This document shows positions 37,801 through 49,302 of a stretch of 64,000 nt of DNA, piece after piece. A program made the position numbers and the translations under genes. The stretch comes from Acanthosoma haemorrhoidale. Taxonomy: Eukaryota; Arthropoda; Insecta; Hemiptera; Acanthosomatidae. The notes below the pieces were generated by a model, which saw only the letters and a program-made list of their open reading frames with translations, did not search any database and had not been told where the DNA came from. How positions within the stretch are numbered: the stretch's first letter is position 1; each line of letters starts with the position of its first letter. The stretch is from contig OV884011.1 of NCBI GenBank assembly GCA_930367205.1, forward strand, positions 167,597,226 to 167,661,225. The letters run 5' to 3'.

Positions 37801-39130
37801 TGAAGATTTCCTCACTTCACCTATCCCTCTCTCACTACCACCAAAAGCCGTTAACCCCTCTGAGGTCAAATATCTTCTGAAAAAATTACTTACAAAAAAT
37901 CTCCAGGATATGATCTCCTTACTCCTCAAATTCTCCAACATCTTCCTCCTAAAGCCATAATCTTCCTAACCTACATTTATAACTGCATTATCCGAACGAC
38001 ACATTTTCCTCTCCTCTGGAAACACTCCATTATAGTCCTATTCGCCAAACCCGGCAAACCACCCAATGACGCCTCATCTTTACCGTCCAATTAGCCAATA
38101 CTCCATATACTCTCAAAAATATTTGAAAAACTCCTATTAAAATGCCTACTTCCAATTATTGAATCCAAAAACCTTTATCCTACTCACCAGTTTGGTTTCC
38201 GCCAACGACATTCCACTCCTCAACAAGGCCTTCGTGTTGTCGATCACATCTCCTCAGCCCTCGAATCCAAACAGTATTGCACTGCTGCCTTTCTTGATAT
38301 AGCTCAAGCTTTTGACAGGGTTTGGCACACAGGTTTGCTTTACAAGCTCAGAGGATATTTACCGCAGACCCTATTCCTAATCCTACAGTCCTACCTTTCA
38401 AACCGCTTCTTCCAAGTCCGCTGTGGTTTAGAATATTCTAACTACTATCCCATAAAAGCAGGAGTTCCACAGGGCAACGTCCTGGGTCCCATCATCTATA
38501 ATCTATACACCGCTGATGTCCCCTCCACCACCAATACCTTCTTGGCAACATTTGCAGATGACACTGCAGTCCTGTCAACCCATTCAGACCCTGATACAGC
38601 ACCCCAACACCTTCAAAAACACCTTGATGAGATCGATTATTGGTGCAACCAATGGCGAATCAAGGTCAATGAAGCAAAATGCTCCCACAGAACCTTCACC
38701 CTCTGCCGCAAGTCCTGTCCGCTAGTTTTTTTAAAATTCGATTCCTCTCCCTGTGTCTGAGACAGTAAGGTATTTAGGCTTCGATCTCGACAAAAGACTG
38801 ACATGGAACCCACACACGAGGCTAAAAAGACAAGAACTAAACAGACGCTTCGGACAACTGTACAGACTACTTCGAAGGACATCCCATCTCTAATCGTAAA
38901 TAAACTACTTATTTACAAAGTTATACTTAAGCCAATCTGGACATACGGAATAGAGCTATGGGGGACAGCAAAAAAGTCGAACATCAAGCGCATCCAATCC
39001 TTTCAATCTAAAGTCCTGAGAACAATAGTAAATGCCCCTTATTACGTCGGCAACAAAACCTTTCACAATGATCTGAATATACCCTATATTCTTGAACTCA
39101 TCCCTTCCAAGTTCATAAAATTCCATAGTA
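34885..39130 (+). mobile_element. Jockey-type LINE, unit 3 copy, longest ORF2 of the three
   Basis: The element runs from its leader through ORF1 pieces (35,405-35,755; 36,171-36,536) to an ORF2 in several frames. The endonuclease start (ILLWNANG) lies near 36,655, GGDFNA near 37,035, SSDHSP near 37,230, and RT motifs with FLDIAQAFDRV, GVPQGNVLGP and FADD between 38,290 and 38,570. Frameshifts and stops break ORF2 at about 37,060, 37,880, 38,090 and 38,760, so it is dead. Its 3' end is replaced near 39,130 by other array sequence. It is the best record of the full-length element that was amplified with the array. Confidence 0.82.
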
Positions 39131-40206
39131 AATATCTGTTATGTACGCTCTTCTTACTGATCAATGACCAAAAGTCTGCTTATTTTATGTTCTACTAAAA
39201 ATATGGAGGAAAAATCAAAAGTGAAAAAAATGATGAGCTGGAGAATGAAACTCTTTTTACAATTATGAAAATATATATTGCTCTGACGAGGGAAATTAAA
39301 AAAATGCAGATGCACTTTCCATTATTTGCTCTTTCACAAATGGAAATATATCGAAGCTGCTCTCTCTACATAAGGCACTGTGTCACCCTGGAGACATTAG
39401 TGTTTAGCATTGAATCCGAAGCAAGAATCTTCCCTTTTCCCTCGAGGAAATAAGAAGAATGGTTCCCTCGTTCAAGACATGTTGTGAGATTAAACTTCGT
39501 TTTCACAAGTATTGAATTCGTATTATTTAGGCTATACAGCCATTTGAAAAACTCAATATAGATTTCATAAGCCCTCCTCTATGTTCTACAACAAGGAACC
39601 ATTATTTGTTTATTATTATCGCAGAGTTTTCCCGTACACGGGACAATAATCAACAAGTTAGGAAACGTTAAGAACTTTAACTGTTGCTTGAGAGAGCTTA
39701 AAAGTTAAGACAAACAGAATTGATATTCAGCACAATACACCTTCATCTAACATATACCAGCTTCAACTACATAATAAATAAGAGATAGTTAGAATTCTTA
39801 AAAAAAAATCTATTAACAAATATAAAAATATATTAACAATAGCACAAAAAATAAACAATGAAATAATATCAGCTTGGTGCCTGACAAATAACAATTTTTT
39901 TCAATAAAAATATTTTTATTTAGAAATTATAGTTTACCTGATTTCTTCTTTTCTGTTTACAGTATTGCTCTAAGTAAACTTACTTTTGTTATATAAATTT
40001 AAAATGGTTGTGATTCGCTGGGATTATTAAAAATTATTGGATGATATAAGAAAATCCTGGTCTCAAGAAATAAACATTCAACAATCGTAATCTATGTTAT
40101 TTACGATTTGAAGGTCATTGTTCAACCTGGAACATAACTTTATAACTTTTAAGTACCAACAACAAATGGTCGATCTATGTAAGGTTTGCCCTGCATTTAT
40201 CAAGAA

Positions 40207-43200
40207 TCAACAACTGTGATATTGATTCTTATGGTGGATCAAATTTGCAAAGGATGTTGCTATGAAACCACAAAGGGTACATTTGAAAGGTCTCTGGAAT
40301 TTAGTAGCGCTGATATAGCTTGTCATGTGCTTCATCAACTGTGAGGTTTGATCACATATGTTCCTCACATTGGAATGTTCTTCCATCATGTTTTCATTCT
40401 GGCTTTTGTAAATACATGTTGAACACTTGTACTTTTTTATGTCCTTGTGGTTCAGGAATATGTGACATCTTAAAAGAAGTGGCTGGGTTGTATTGTATTC
40501 ACAATTAGGGCAGAAGACTTTAATCTTTTTCTTCATGGTCGATTGTCTGCTGGGAGCGGGAAGGATATAATTGCGATTTCGGAGGACCCCGAGGATCCTC
40601 TTCCTTTGCGACACTTCTATTTTGTTCTTTGCAAAGTGTTTGGGCTGGTCGAAGACAGCGCTTAAGCTGATGAATTTTTCACTGCACTGGTAACAGGAAT
40701 AGAATGCTTTTCTAGCTTGAGGGTTCTCTGAAACAAAAAATAATTAATTAGTTAGATTAAGTTAGGTAGAACCACATCTCTGTAGCTCCACCTCTTATTA
40801 TTTTGTAAGAATAACCATTGACATTTTGTTGTATTAATTATGAACCAAATGTATTTTTTTTAATTTACTTTTGTACATTATGAGTTCATACTAAATAATT
40901 ATATTTAAATAGATGAATAAATGTTGCTTTATATGTGATGTGTTACTAATTAATGAGGTCATGCGAGGCAACGGATAGTGTTTATACCATATCATGATGT
41001 ATTAGATATTTTTTTTTTTCAACAATTTTATTATGATAAAATTACAGCCTTGCCTTATTGTGCAATAAGTAATAGTGATAAATGTTCTCATTCACACCAT
41101 ATTTACAATTTTCATTCACTCGCTCATTTATACAGTATTTACAAACACCCCAGAGACCTCCCAAATCATAAAGGTTGTCACCTCCCTCGCATACGAAAGA
41201 GGAAGTAGAGTCTTAGGAAGTGCCCCAAGCTTCTCCCTCAGCCACGCCATCGGATACGAGCCAGTGGAGGCTGACCAAAACCCCAAGAGCCACATACGTT
41301 CAGGACATGATTGGAGAAACTGGCCATTGCCAGGAATCTCTCTATCGCAAAAAATTATAGCAGGTCATGAGCCCACTGCCACTTTAGTCTTAGAGAGGAT
41401 TATAGAGGTAAGTGTAATGAGTAGGGGAATAGAGTGGTTGGAATTTCATGAACTTAGAGGAATGTTATGTTAAATGAAATTGGCAATTCATGTAACTCTT
41501 TTTTAGCTCATAGTACCTGTAGTGTGTGTTCAAGAATGTAAGGTATATTAAGATCGTTATGAAGGTTTTTTTTCTGATGTAATAAGGGGCATTTGCTATT
41601 GTTCTCAGAACTTTTGATTGAAAGGATTGGATACGCTTGATATTTGACAAATAACATAAAATGAGTCCGGTTGAGGCAGCTGGAGGGATGTGCTAGATGA
41701 GGGAAGCCATCAGCATGGAAGGAAGAAAAAAGCAATGAAGACAAACCATCACCCAACAATGCAGAATAGGCATATTTTCTTTTTTTAGCTATTTATTATT
41801 TTAAGTACATAATTCTCTAGATAATTGTAAATATGAAACATTAAAATAACACAATGCACTGATGAGTCTTAAGATAAACTTAACTTGGTCACTATTATAT
41901 AAACGACTATCCTCAATGAATTTTTATGAATGTCTTTTAACCTTTTAAAAATGTGAAAGTAAGAAAATATATTTAGCAAAAAGCGGCAATGCTACAATGA
42001 ATGCAAAAATTACCATTATTGTATTCTTGTAAGAACGGGATTTCTCCATCATAGTATCACTTCTGTAAAATTTGGAAAAAAAAATACAATAATTGTCATT
42101 TACTAATGCAAATAAGTGAAAATATACAGCCATTAATTAATATCTTGTCATACATATACAGAGGTCATTGAAAATCCTGTTACAAATATTAATTCCGACA
42201 AATTATTTCATAAGTCAAAATGTTAATTTAATCTTTAAGTTATCAAAGATTTTAAACATCATAAGAACCACCAATAATGCTAATTAAATGTTAGGTGCCA
42301 TTTAGATGATAACAATAGAAGAAATCAACTAAATTATAAGAATTATTAGAAAATTATAAAAGTGTTTTTATTTTCAGCAAATCAAATTTTTTTATGATGA
42401 TTATGATATGATAAATTGTATTTAGGTAAGGAATAAAAGACAAAGAAATGAAGAAACAATGACCAGGTATACTCTTGCGAGACTCTTATCAATGTTTGGA
42501 AAAAAAAAAATTTCAGTATTTTTAACCAAAAGTTTAGCGAATTGTTCAGATATTAGTATCTCTGTATTATTTTCTTTATTTACAAAATTACATGAAAGTC
42601 AACATTTCACACATTTAGCCTACTTCTGGGCTGAAATTAACCTTAAACCTTAATTTAACTGAAAAGATTTGTTAGATTTTAATAAGATTTATTAATGGGC
42701 ATTTAGATGTAATGTGTATGCCTCTATTGAGCCATGATGACCAAATAAGAAAAGTAGACATTAAAAAATAATTTGTTAACAATTACAGTATTTTTTAACA
42801 TGTAGCTTGTTTTCTTGCTATCAGGTCCTGACAGGGATGTGCACATATTTAACAAAACTGTCCATTAGTAAATTTGATGAAAATGTAACATATCTTATAA
42901 TATTCTTAACACAATTGTAATTTCCCTAATAAAGAACTTTCAGAATGATTAATAAAAAAATATACATCCTTAAAAGTAAAACTCCAAACAGACATTTCAA
43001 TATAATTATTAACAGAAAGAAAATATAATTTCAAAGAGGATAGAAGTATCTCTAAATTATTTTCTTTATTTAAATTACATAAAAGTCAATATTTTGCACA
43101 TTTAGCCTACATCTCGGCTGAAATCACCCGTAAACATTGTCATAAGCCAACAATCCTACAAATGAAAATTTTATTACACTAATTCACTAGATAGTCAATT

Positions 43201-44081
43201 AAACAAAAAATTAATAACTTTTTTAATTCTGAAAATTCATACTATGATGAAAGGATTCTCGCTAAAAATTATCAAATATATTTTTTGATAAAGAAAAGGA
43301 ATGAATTTTACCACTTTGCTCCAATATTGTAAATTATATTGCTTTAAAGCTAATATCTCTATTTTATCACCCATAAAATTTTATCATTTATCGAAAAGGC
43401 AAGATTTCTGGGCCTTATATATTACCCAGTGCCTAACATTAGGGCTCTCAAAAATGAAGATCTTCAGAATGCTTTGAGGAGCAACCCAATGTTGAATGTG
43501 TATATATAGCAATAATCTGCTCTAAGCTGGACTATGAAAGCATAATGTATCTTTTAATTTACACTGATGGATCAAAATCAGAGACTTCAGTGGATCAAAG
43601 TTCTATTAAAACAATCAAAAGAGTAATGTCTTAGCAATTACTAAGAATAATTGTAAAATGTAAGTTTGAAAGAGGTGATTTTTTGTTGATTACTTATATA
43701 TAATATTAGTTTTAATTACTAAAAATAATGAAAACCTTTATTGTTAAAAGTGAAAATAACAAACACAATACCTAAAAGTGGAAAGGTCATCTCTACAGCA
43801 TAAGGCTCTTCTACTTCTTCAGCAAATCTTTCGCTTTGAGGATGCTTTAAGTTCTCAGCAGTGGTCACTAAAATTGGCCAATAATTTATCAAACAAACAA
43901 TAGATAAACAAGAAAACAGTCGTATTTCTTAAAAACAACATAGAGTTACAGTACCAAGCTAAAATGTTTGAGAGCCTTTCTGTTTTTATTAAGTGAACTG
44001 CTCCAAAACTAATTAAAATTTACTGTTAAGAATGATAAAGAGAAACAATTGTTTCTTTCACTCACCTATGCCCAATGACAT
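40207..44081 (-). CDS. Divergent zinc-finger paralog, copy 4 (about 210 aa)
   Basis: Minus strand. Start exon 44066-44081 (MSLGI), exon 2 43772-43867 and terminal exon 40207-40727, joined in phase 1, give about 210 aa. The terminal exon aligns with the array exon (shared CPNC...LLRCH.FLNHK) but continues past it. Besides the first Cys pair (CYQC) and the CPNC finger it has a CSTC motif and a last full C2H2 finger (CTLC...H, QYH), so up to four finger-like units. A counterpart of the 54-nt linker exon exists at about 42012-42060 but is 49 nt long and would bring a stop after three codons, so I assume it is skipped. Flanks and promoter also align with the array genes, which marks it as an older sister copy without inserted elements. 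Confidence 0.6.
41060..41660 (-). mobile_element. 5'-truncated Jockey 3'-end fragment
   Basis: On the minus strand the end of ORF2 is readable (SNIKRIQSFQSKVLRT in 41,465-41,650), followed by the 3' UTR (down to about 41,060). The UTR matches in reverse the 3' end of the unit 1 copy at 6,110-6,240. Short 5'-truncated copies are the usual outcome of LINE insertion. It lies in the large intron of zinc-finger copy 4, downstream of the linker exon remnant. Confidence 0.7.
42012..42060 (-). pseudogene. Broken linker exon of copy 4
   Basis: The AG acceptor, GT donor and flanking intron align with the 54-nt linker exon at 3522-3575, but this copy is 49 nt long. The 5-nt loss shifts the frame, and in the phase set by the upstream exon a TGA follows after three codons. 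The acidic SSDDEE stretch of the array copies is not encoded. Because the neighbouring introns are both phase 1, skipping this exon restores the frame. Confidence 0.55.
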
Positions 44082-44215
44082 TGCTGTTTGCAACTAGTAA
44101 AATAGGAGGCGTGAAGACGCAGTTCACCAGGAAACCGCCAAAAGGGGGCTCTAGCATTTAAACATTGGACGTTTCGTTAAGAAGCGTTCGAACGTTTCAG
44201 TACAAAGATTTAATG
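44082..44215 (-). promoter_or_regulatory. Conserved upstream region of copy 4
   Basis: This sequence aligns with the region above the array copies, including GACGCAGTTCACCAGGAAACC, TTTAAACATTGGACGTTTCG and TTCAGTACAAAG. A short insertion (CAAAAGGGGGCTCTAG) distinguishes it. It ends where similarity to the array ends, near 44,215. Confidence 0.4.
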
Positions 44216-46932
44216 AAATTGACTATCAACTATACAGGGTTTCTCTTTTAAGGATTTTTTTCTTAAAGGAGGCCGGAATTAACTCAGCCTAATATGTGAA
44301 TTTTCCAAATAATTCCTTTAAAAATACTATGAAAAAGACACCTAGCTCAAACACAATGTTGATATCCCACTGAATATAATAGAATGATGCTTATCTTTTT
44401 ACTAATAGGTAATTGTTTAACGACCCCCTTTATATTATATATTTCTTGGGGATGGTTTTAGTTTTAGCACCATTATGGCTTCAATTGGAACTAACTGCCT
44501 TCAAGTCAAACAAACATAGATTGAGTTATGAATAAGATTTAAATGTCAGTTTTAATTAACGAATGACACTTATGCCTATAGTCCTTTCAGTTATTTTCGA
44601 GGTAAAATGGGAAGCTTGAACAGGGAATACAGACAGAATGACACACGACTAGTAAATACATAAGGGTTTTTGATTACGGAACAAATCAATAATAATCTCA
44701 ATATTTCGAAAAAATTGCATATTATTGAGTAGGGCGTGGAATATTGAAGAAAATATAGAAATTATGAAATTTAATCTTCATTACATGGAAATAATATTGA
44801 AGAGAGTAAGTTAGCTCAATTTTTTTCGACATGGACATGTCTAGTGCCAGTGAAAACGACATTGAAGATGTTTTTGAGAACAACGGGGGTTGAAAAGCAA
44901 GTGCTGCTCTGTTTAAAGAGCTGTATCAAACTGTCTGACAACTAAGGGATTCATCATGTGGGTAAAGACACATGAATAAATCCATTTGTATTTTTAAAGA
45001 AATATATAAAAAAAAAACATAGCCAAACAGGCTTTCCTTATTGCGTGTGGATTCGATTCAATTAATGCGAGTAAAGAATCGATACTTAGCTGATATCGTC
45101 AGAAAAGTACTCGTATCGAAAGAAGTACAGATTTTTGATAACAATCTATAGGCTCAAGATACTGCAGACTATTTACAGTTACAAAAGCAAAAGTAACAAT
45201 GAGTGAAACCATGTCGATTCTCCCACCCACTATTTTAACTCCCTTTTTCTTTCGAATTGGCTTAGCGGTTTCATTTCAGTTTAATTGTACTCAGCCTTAG
45301 CGCAGTGAATAGTAGGTACTATCGTTGAAACAGTTTCGCAACTCGTAGTTTTTATATTAAATTATTTTTGACTATTGTCTGGTCCGGCTGCAAAGTATGG
45401 GCATTTTTTGTCCAAAAAGAAACCGCTACCACAAGTCGTGCCTGAAATTAATTGATCAAATTTTATGGAAATATGAGCAATTTGCATAAGCATATACAGT
45501 ATCACGAAGTTCCACATGGGGATGATACGATACAAGTATGGATACGATTCGATTCCTTTGATCGGCACCGGGTACTTTTTAAAGAAATCACATTATCCAT
45601 ACCTCTCGGTATCGGATCAAACCTACCCCCCAGACAGGGAATTTGGGCCAGCGTATTATTTCTTATTCAGTTACACATTTTATTCTTTTGATGGAATAAT
45701 GATATTTATTGCAGAGATAATTTTGAGAATGTATTGGTTGATTATACGTTATCTAATACAGGTTTTCTTACCTCAAAAATCATTTCTTCAGTTTTCTTTA
45801 AAGGGAAGTACAGGTAACACTGAACCAGGATTGACAATTTAATTTCTTTATGTACTCATAGTTCACTTTAGCGCCACAACACATATTATATTTTATTAAT
45901 CAGGGTGTCGAGATACTTTATTTAAGTAAGTTAAGCCAACTTAATATGAAAGAAAATGTTAGCTGGTTTAATTTTAGCAAAATATAAACTACCATACAAA
46001 ATATTTTCCTCTAAAATTATGAATATGATCTAAATCACTGATTTAATAACTTTTTTCCAGTTATAGTTGGAGAAAGCACAAATTACATATCCTTAATCAA
46101 ATTGTTATCTTTAGGTTGATACCCTATTAATATTATAGAAAAATATTTGTTTTTAATAGCAAATATTAATTTACATAATTGATTATTGGTACTTACTCAT
46201 ATTTTATAAAGATGCCTTTATATTTCATGTCTTCCTAATACGAAATAAGACCTCCAGGTAAAATTTCATTTCTCTAGCTTGGGAGAAGGGACTCGCAAAC
46301 ACAAGTACAGATAGCCATAACTCGTAGGTCAAAACATAAGGATTTTTGATTTTGAATAAAAATTAACAAAATCTTAGAATTAACGCTCCATGATATGAAG
46401 CTTCAAAGCTGCAATTAGGGCATTTAAAGATCATCCCTTTTTTATTTTTGCCATTAATTTTCAAATTCAAGCCTCCTGATTATGAATTTTAATAATCTAA
46501 GAGAGGCTGTTTAATTTTCATGTATTATCATATTAGCCGCAGAAGTGAACTTGCATTAGTAGAGGTGACGTTTAGTGTATTTGTACATATTTCCTTTTAA
46601 ATCATGCATATACTCATAGTTATAGCCGCAATGAACACGTTTATGGAACTTCCTGTTTTTATCATGTATGGTTGATTATTAGTCTGCACATTGAGTTACA
46701 GCAAGTTAGCCCCAGTGAAGGCATTCTCAGGCTTATATATATCTCGTTTACCCATATTATAAATTTTTAATTTGTTCGGGTAAGAAGTCTTGAAATAGCA
46801 ATGGGATCTTGTGTGAATTCTCATTTTTGTGGATTGTGGAAATGACTCAATGTACTAACTAGCAAATGGAGTTTGGAAAGAACATTCCGAACTATTTACT
46901 ACGCTTCCCTTTTGTACCAAGGGATTATTTAC
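44216..46932. other. Region with decayed repeats
   Basis: AT-rich without supported genes, apart from the BED-finger remnant at 45.4 kb. Stretches at 44,390-44,680 and 46,190-46,340 resemble each other and 16,020-16,340 (for example CATAAGG.TTTTTGATT and TCTAGCTTG), so this may be a diverged dispersed repeat. Confidence 0.35.
45388..45513 (+). pseudogene. hAT-type transposase BED-finger remnant
   Basis: The frame reads KVWAFFVQKETATTSRA, two stops within three codons, then LIKFYGNMSNLHKHIQYHE. This is the layout of the BED zinc finger that opens hAT transposases (K.W.FF and NTSNL..HL), with the Cys region broken by stops or a frameshift. Flanking sequence is rich in short TATCGA/GTATCG motifs on both sides (45,060-45,115 and 45,530-45,620), as in hAT subterminal repeats. 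No catalytic core follows. Confidence 0.5.
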
Positions 46933-47016
46933 TAGCAACTAAAATATTATTAGGAATTTCAGCTTTAACATCATAAACGACACCTTGGAGAAGCTTCTTT
47001 TACAAATCTTTGTCAC
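46933..47016 (-). pseudogene. Decayed second-exon-like sequence (possible fifth copy)
   Basis: On the minus strand a T-rich stretch and TAG acceptor precede sequence similar to exon 2 of copy 4 (17 of 21 bases match around AAAGATTTG.T.AAGAAG). One frame reads QRFVKEASP, comparable to SERFAEEVEEP. Every frame carries a stop near the acceptor or soon after. No matching finger exon was found nearby. It may be a remnant of another gene copy, cut off on its upstream side by the Tc1-like element at 47.2 kb. Chance similarity is not excluded. Confidence 0.3.
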
Positions 47017-47224
47017 CTAGAAAAAAAGAATTTACCAGTTTATAAGAACAAGTGTTTCATTGCATTTATCATCAAAATTATATGAATATTTAATTATTCA
47101 TAGTTTTAAAAATAATAAATTCAAGTTGATAGATATTGTAACGATATTTTTATTATCAATTGAATTTATTGATTAGAATTATTTAATTTTAGGAAGTGAT
47201 TTTTCTATTGAAATAATGTGTATA

Positions 47225-49302
47225 CACTGGTGGACAAATCATGAAATTCTTTAATATAAGTAACTTAAACTTATTTAATTAGGGTTTCAGTGACAAAAAG
47301 AGCACTCATTTAAGGCATGTTTTTAATATAGGAAAATAAAAAATATACATGTACAATTCAATTTAAAAGAAAATTAAAAATCACAAAATACAAACAATAC
47401 CTCCATAATTCAATAACATTTGGATTAAAAATGAGTTCAGTACTTTGTGTTTGATTCCATCTCTTGCATGATAACCCCGACCAATCGCCTTTGCATGCTC
47501 TTAATGAAATCCTGTGACAAGTTGCCCCACTCTTTGATAACTGATTTTTCCAACTCCCTGAGGGTCATGGTGGCATACACGTCTCGATCTCAAGCTGTGG
47601 TGGGGGGGTTATTGTGCATCAGAAGGAATCTTCCTCTGATATGGGGAGCAAATGTCACTATATGGTCTTGTACAATTTCTTTTGAATACTGTTGGTGCAT
47701 TAAAGAACCTTCTTCTCACCACCACTAATTCATCCACTAGTTCGCGGAGGCATTGAATGAATGCTACCCGAGAACATTAGTGACCTTCCTTGGAATGTAA
47801 TCTGTGGGACCATACTATATTCGACGTTCTCCTGGGTGTCTATACAACAGCAGAGCCATCTGATGACTAGACCTTATATGTCACTTCATCAGAAAAAAGA
47901 ACTTCCTTTCAGTCCTCCAAACTCCAATCAACAAGTTTTTGTGCTTATTGAAGTCACTCTTTTGTTAGTTCGGGTGAGCAAAGGACCACAATCAGGCTGC
48001 CTGACACTCACTGATACTTCAGTCTCTTCCTCACTGTTCGGCTAGAAATGTAAACATTGCATGCTTGCCTCTTCAGACTCCTGAGTTTCCAGTCTCACTT
48101 CAATTTATTAATGCCTCATTCCGAATACACTTCTCATCATTTAGGTTTGTAGACCTCGGCCATCCTTGTCCTGGCTATCTGGAGTGTGAGCCTGTCTCCT
48201 GCTGATAATGCCATAGAGCCCGCCAAATCGTCGTGTTGACCTGGTGAGCATTTGCTGGCTGTAGCCTTCCCTTGCCTAAAGTATGACATAAAGATAATTG
48301 TTGAAGATAACAATGCACAGGTCGGTAAGATCATATATCATGAAACTACTGGCAAGTTTTGCCTCCACAAATCATACGAATGGAAAAAGGAATGAATTTA
48401 AAAAAGGAATTTTTCTGTTGAGAGGTATTGAAAAGGTAGAGGACCTGACCATGTACCTCTGTCATAAAACTCAGATATACCTAGGAGAAACCCGCCCAAG
48501 ATGTAGTGGAAAGGCCTGACCATTAACCATGACCCTGGTTGGTGCAAACAATTTACAGACAGGGAATCCCAATAATACATCGGAAAAAATCTTTTTATTA
48601 TGTAATGGAGAAGCTAACTGTTTATGCAAGATCCTCTCTCTCTCTCGTCAATGGGCCCTATAAGAGATAGTTAGTGAGTCAGCAACTAAGAGTTGGGGGG
48701 TGCAGGCAGGAGAGGTCGGACACAACAGATTGAGATCCTGATATACAACAGAAAGTAAGAAGATCAAACACCAATTAACAATGAAGATAATCCATGTTTT
48801 TATTATTTTTATATTCAATTGTAATTGAGCAAAATATTTAAAGCATAACCTTATCCATGCACTAAAAATCGCCACAAACCCTGAGATATACATATTTAAG
48901 ATCAAATAAACTGTTATTTGTTATACAATTTTTTTCCTTTTGTACCTCATAAAAAACGAAATATTACCTATTTTATATTCTTGATAATGTAAGAGCTCTT
49001 CATTAATTGAAGTTCCTGATTGAAAGATTTAAAACTATTAAAAAAACTACACTGTATGCGAAGGGAGCCAAATTGATAATGATAATAAAGAGAGATACTG
49101 ATGCTCATTCCCTGTTGACAACTGGTATGAATAAGAGCATTAAAAAGATAACAGACAGTAAACAAGGGACTATCTACTCTTTCCAGTGGTAAACATTCCT
49201 TTAATCTTAATTTACTAACTGAAGCCTTCATTTAAATTAAATACGTTTAAGATACTTAAATAAGAAAATTTCATGGGGGTCCGTTAATTTTGTCAAGTAG
49301 TG
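47225..49302 (-). mobile_element. Tc1-like transposon remnant
   Basis: The ends are inverted: CACTGGTGGACAAA at 47,225 and, on the other strand, CACTACTTGACAAA ending at 49,302 (11 of 14 match). Both are followed by an ATGAAATT box and flanked by TA, the Tc1 target. Transposase read on the minus strand is broken by stops and shifts. YQQETGSHSR-like and GQGRPR-like sequence lies near 48,150-48,240, and LVDWSLED...VLFSDEVTYKV (first catalytic Asp) near 47,880-47,940. At about 2.08 kb it is longer than usual, so internal insertions are likely. Confidence 0.65.

Larger units (their letters stand above)
32834..39525. repeat. Tandem array unit 3 (truncated, about 6.7 kb)
   Basis: The unit starts with the same joint sequence and is collinear through the zinc-finger exon to about 34,810. 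A short unmatched stretch follows, then the Jockey element from about 34,885. At about 39,130 the Jockey C-terminal coding sequence jumps into sequence equal to about 28,610 of unit 2, and similarity ends near 39,525. The upstream exons of the zinc-finger gene, the mariner and the Gypsy are therefore all missing from this unit. Confidence 0.85.
40728..43771 (-). other. Intron region of copy 4
   Basis: Spans from the exon-2 donor at 43,771 to the terminal-exon acceptor at 40,728, assuming the broken linker exon is skipped. It contains the Jockey 3' fragment at 41.1-41.6 kb. It aligns with the array introns in places, and at about 42,325-42,400 it shows the site that in the array carries the Jockey insertion, here uninterrupted. 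Confidence 0.45.

Noticed and set aside
47447..48045. Plus-strand ORFs of 93 and 94 codons
   Set aside because: They are antisense to decayed Tc1 transposase, whose motifs read on the minus strand.
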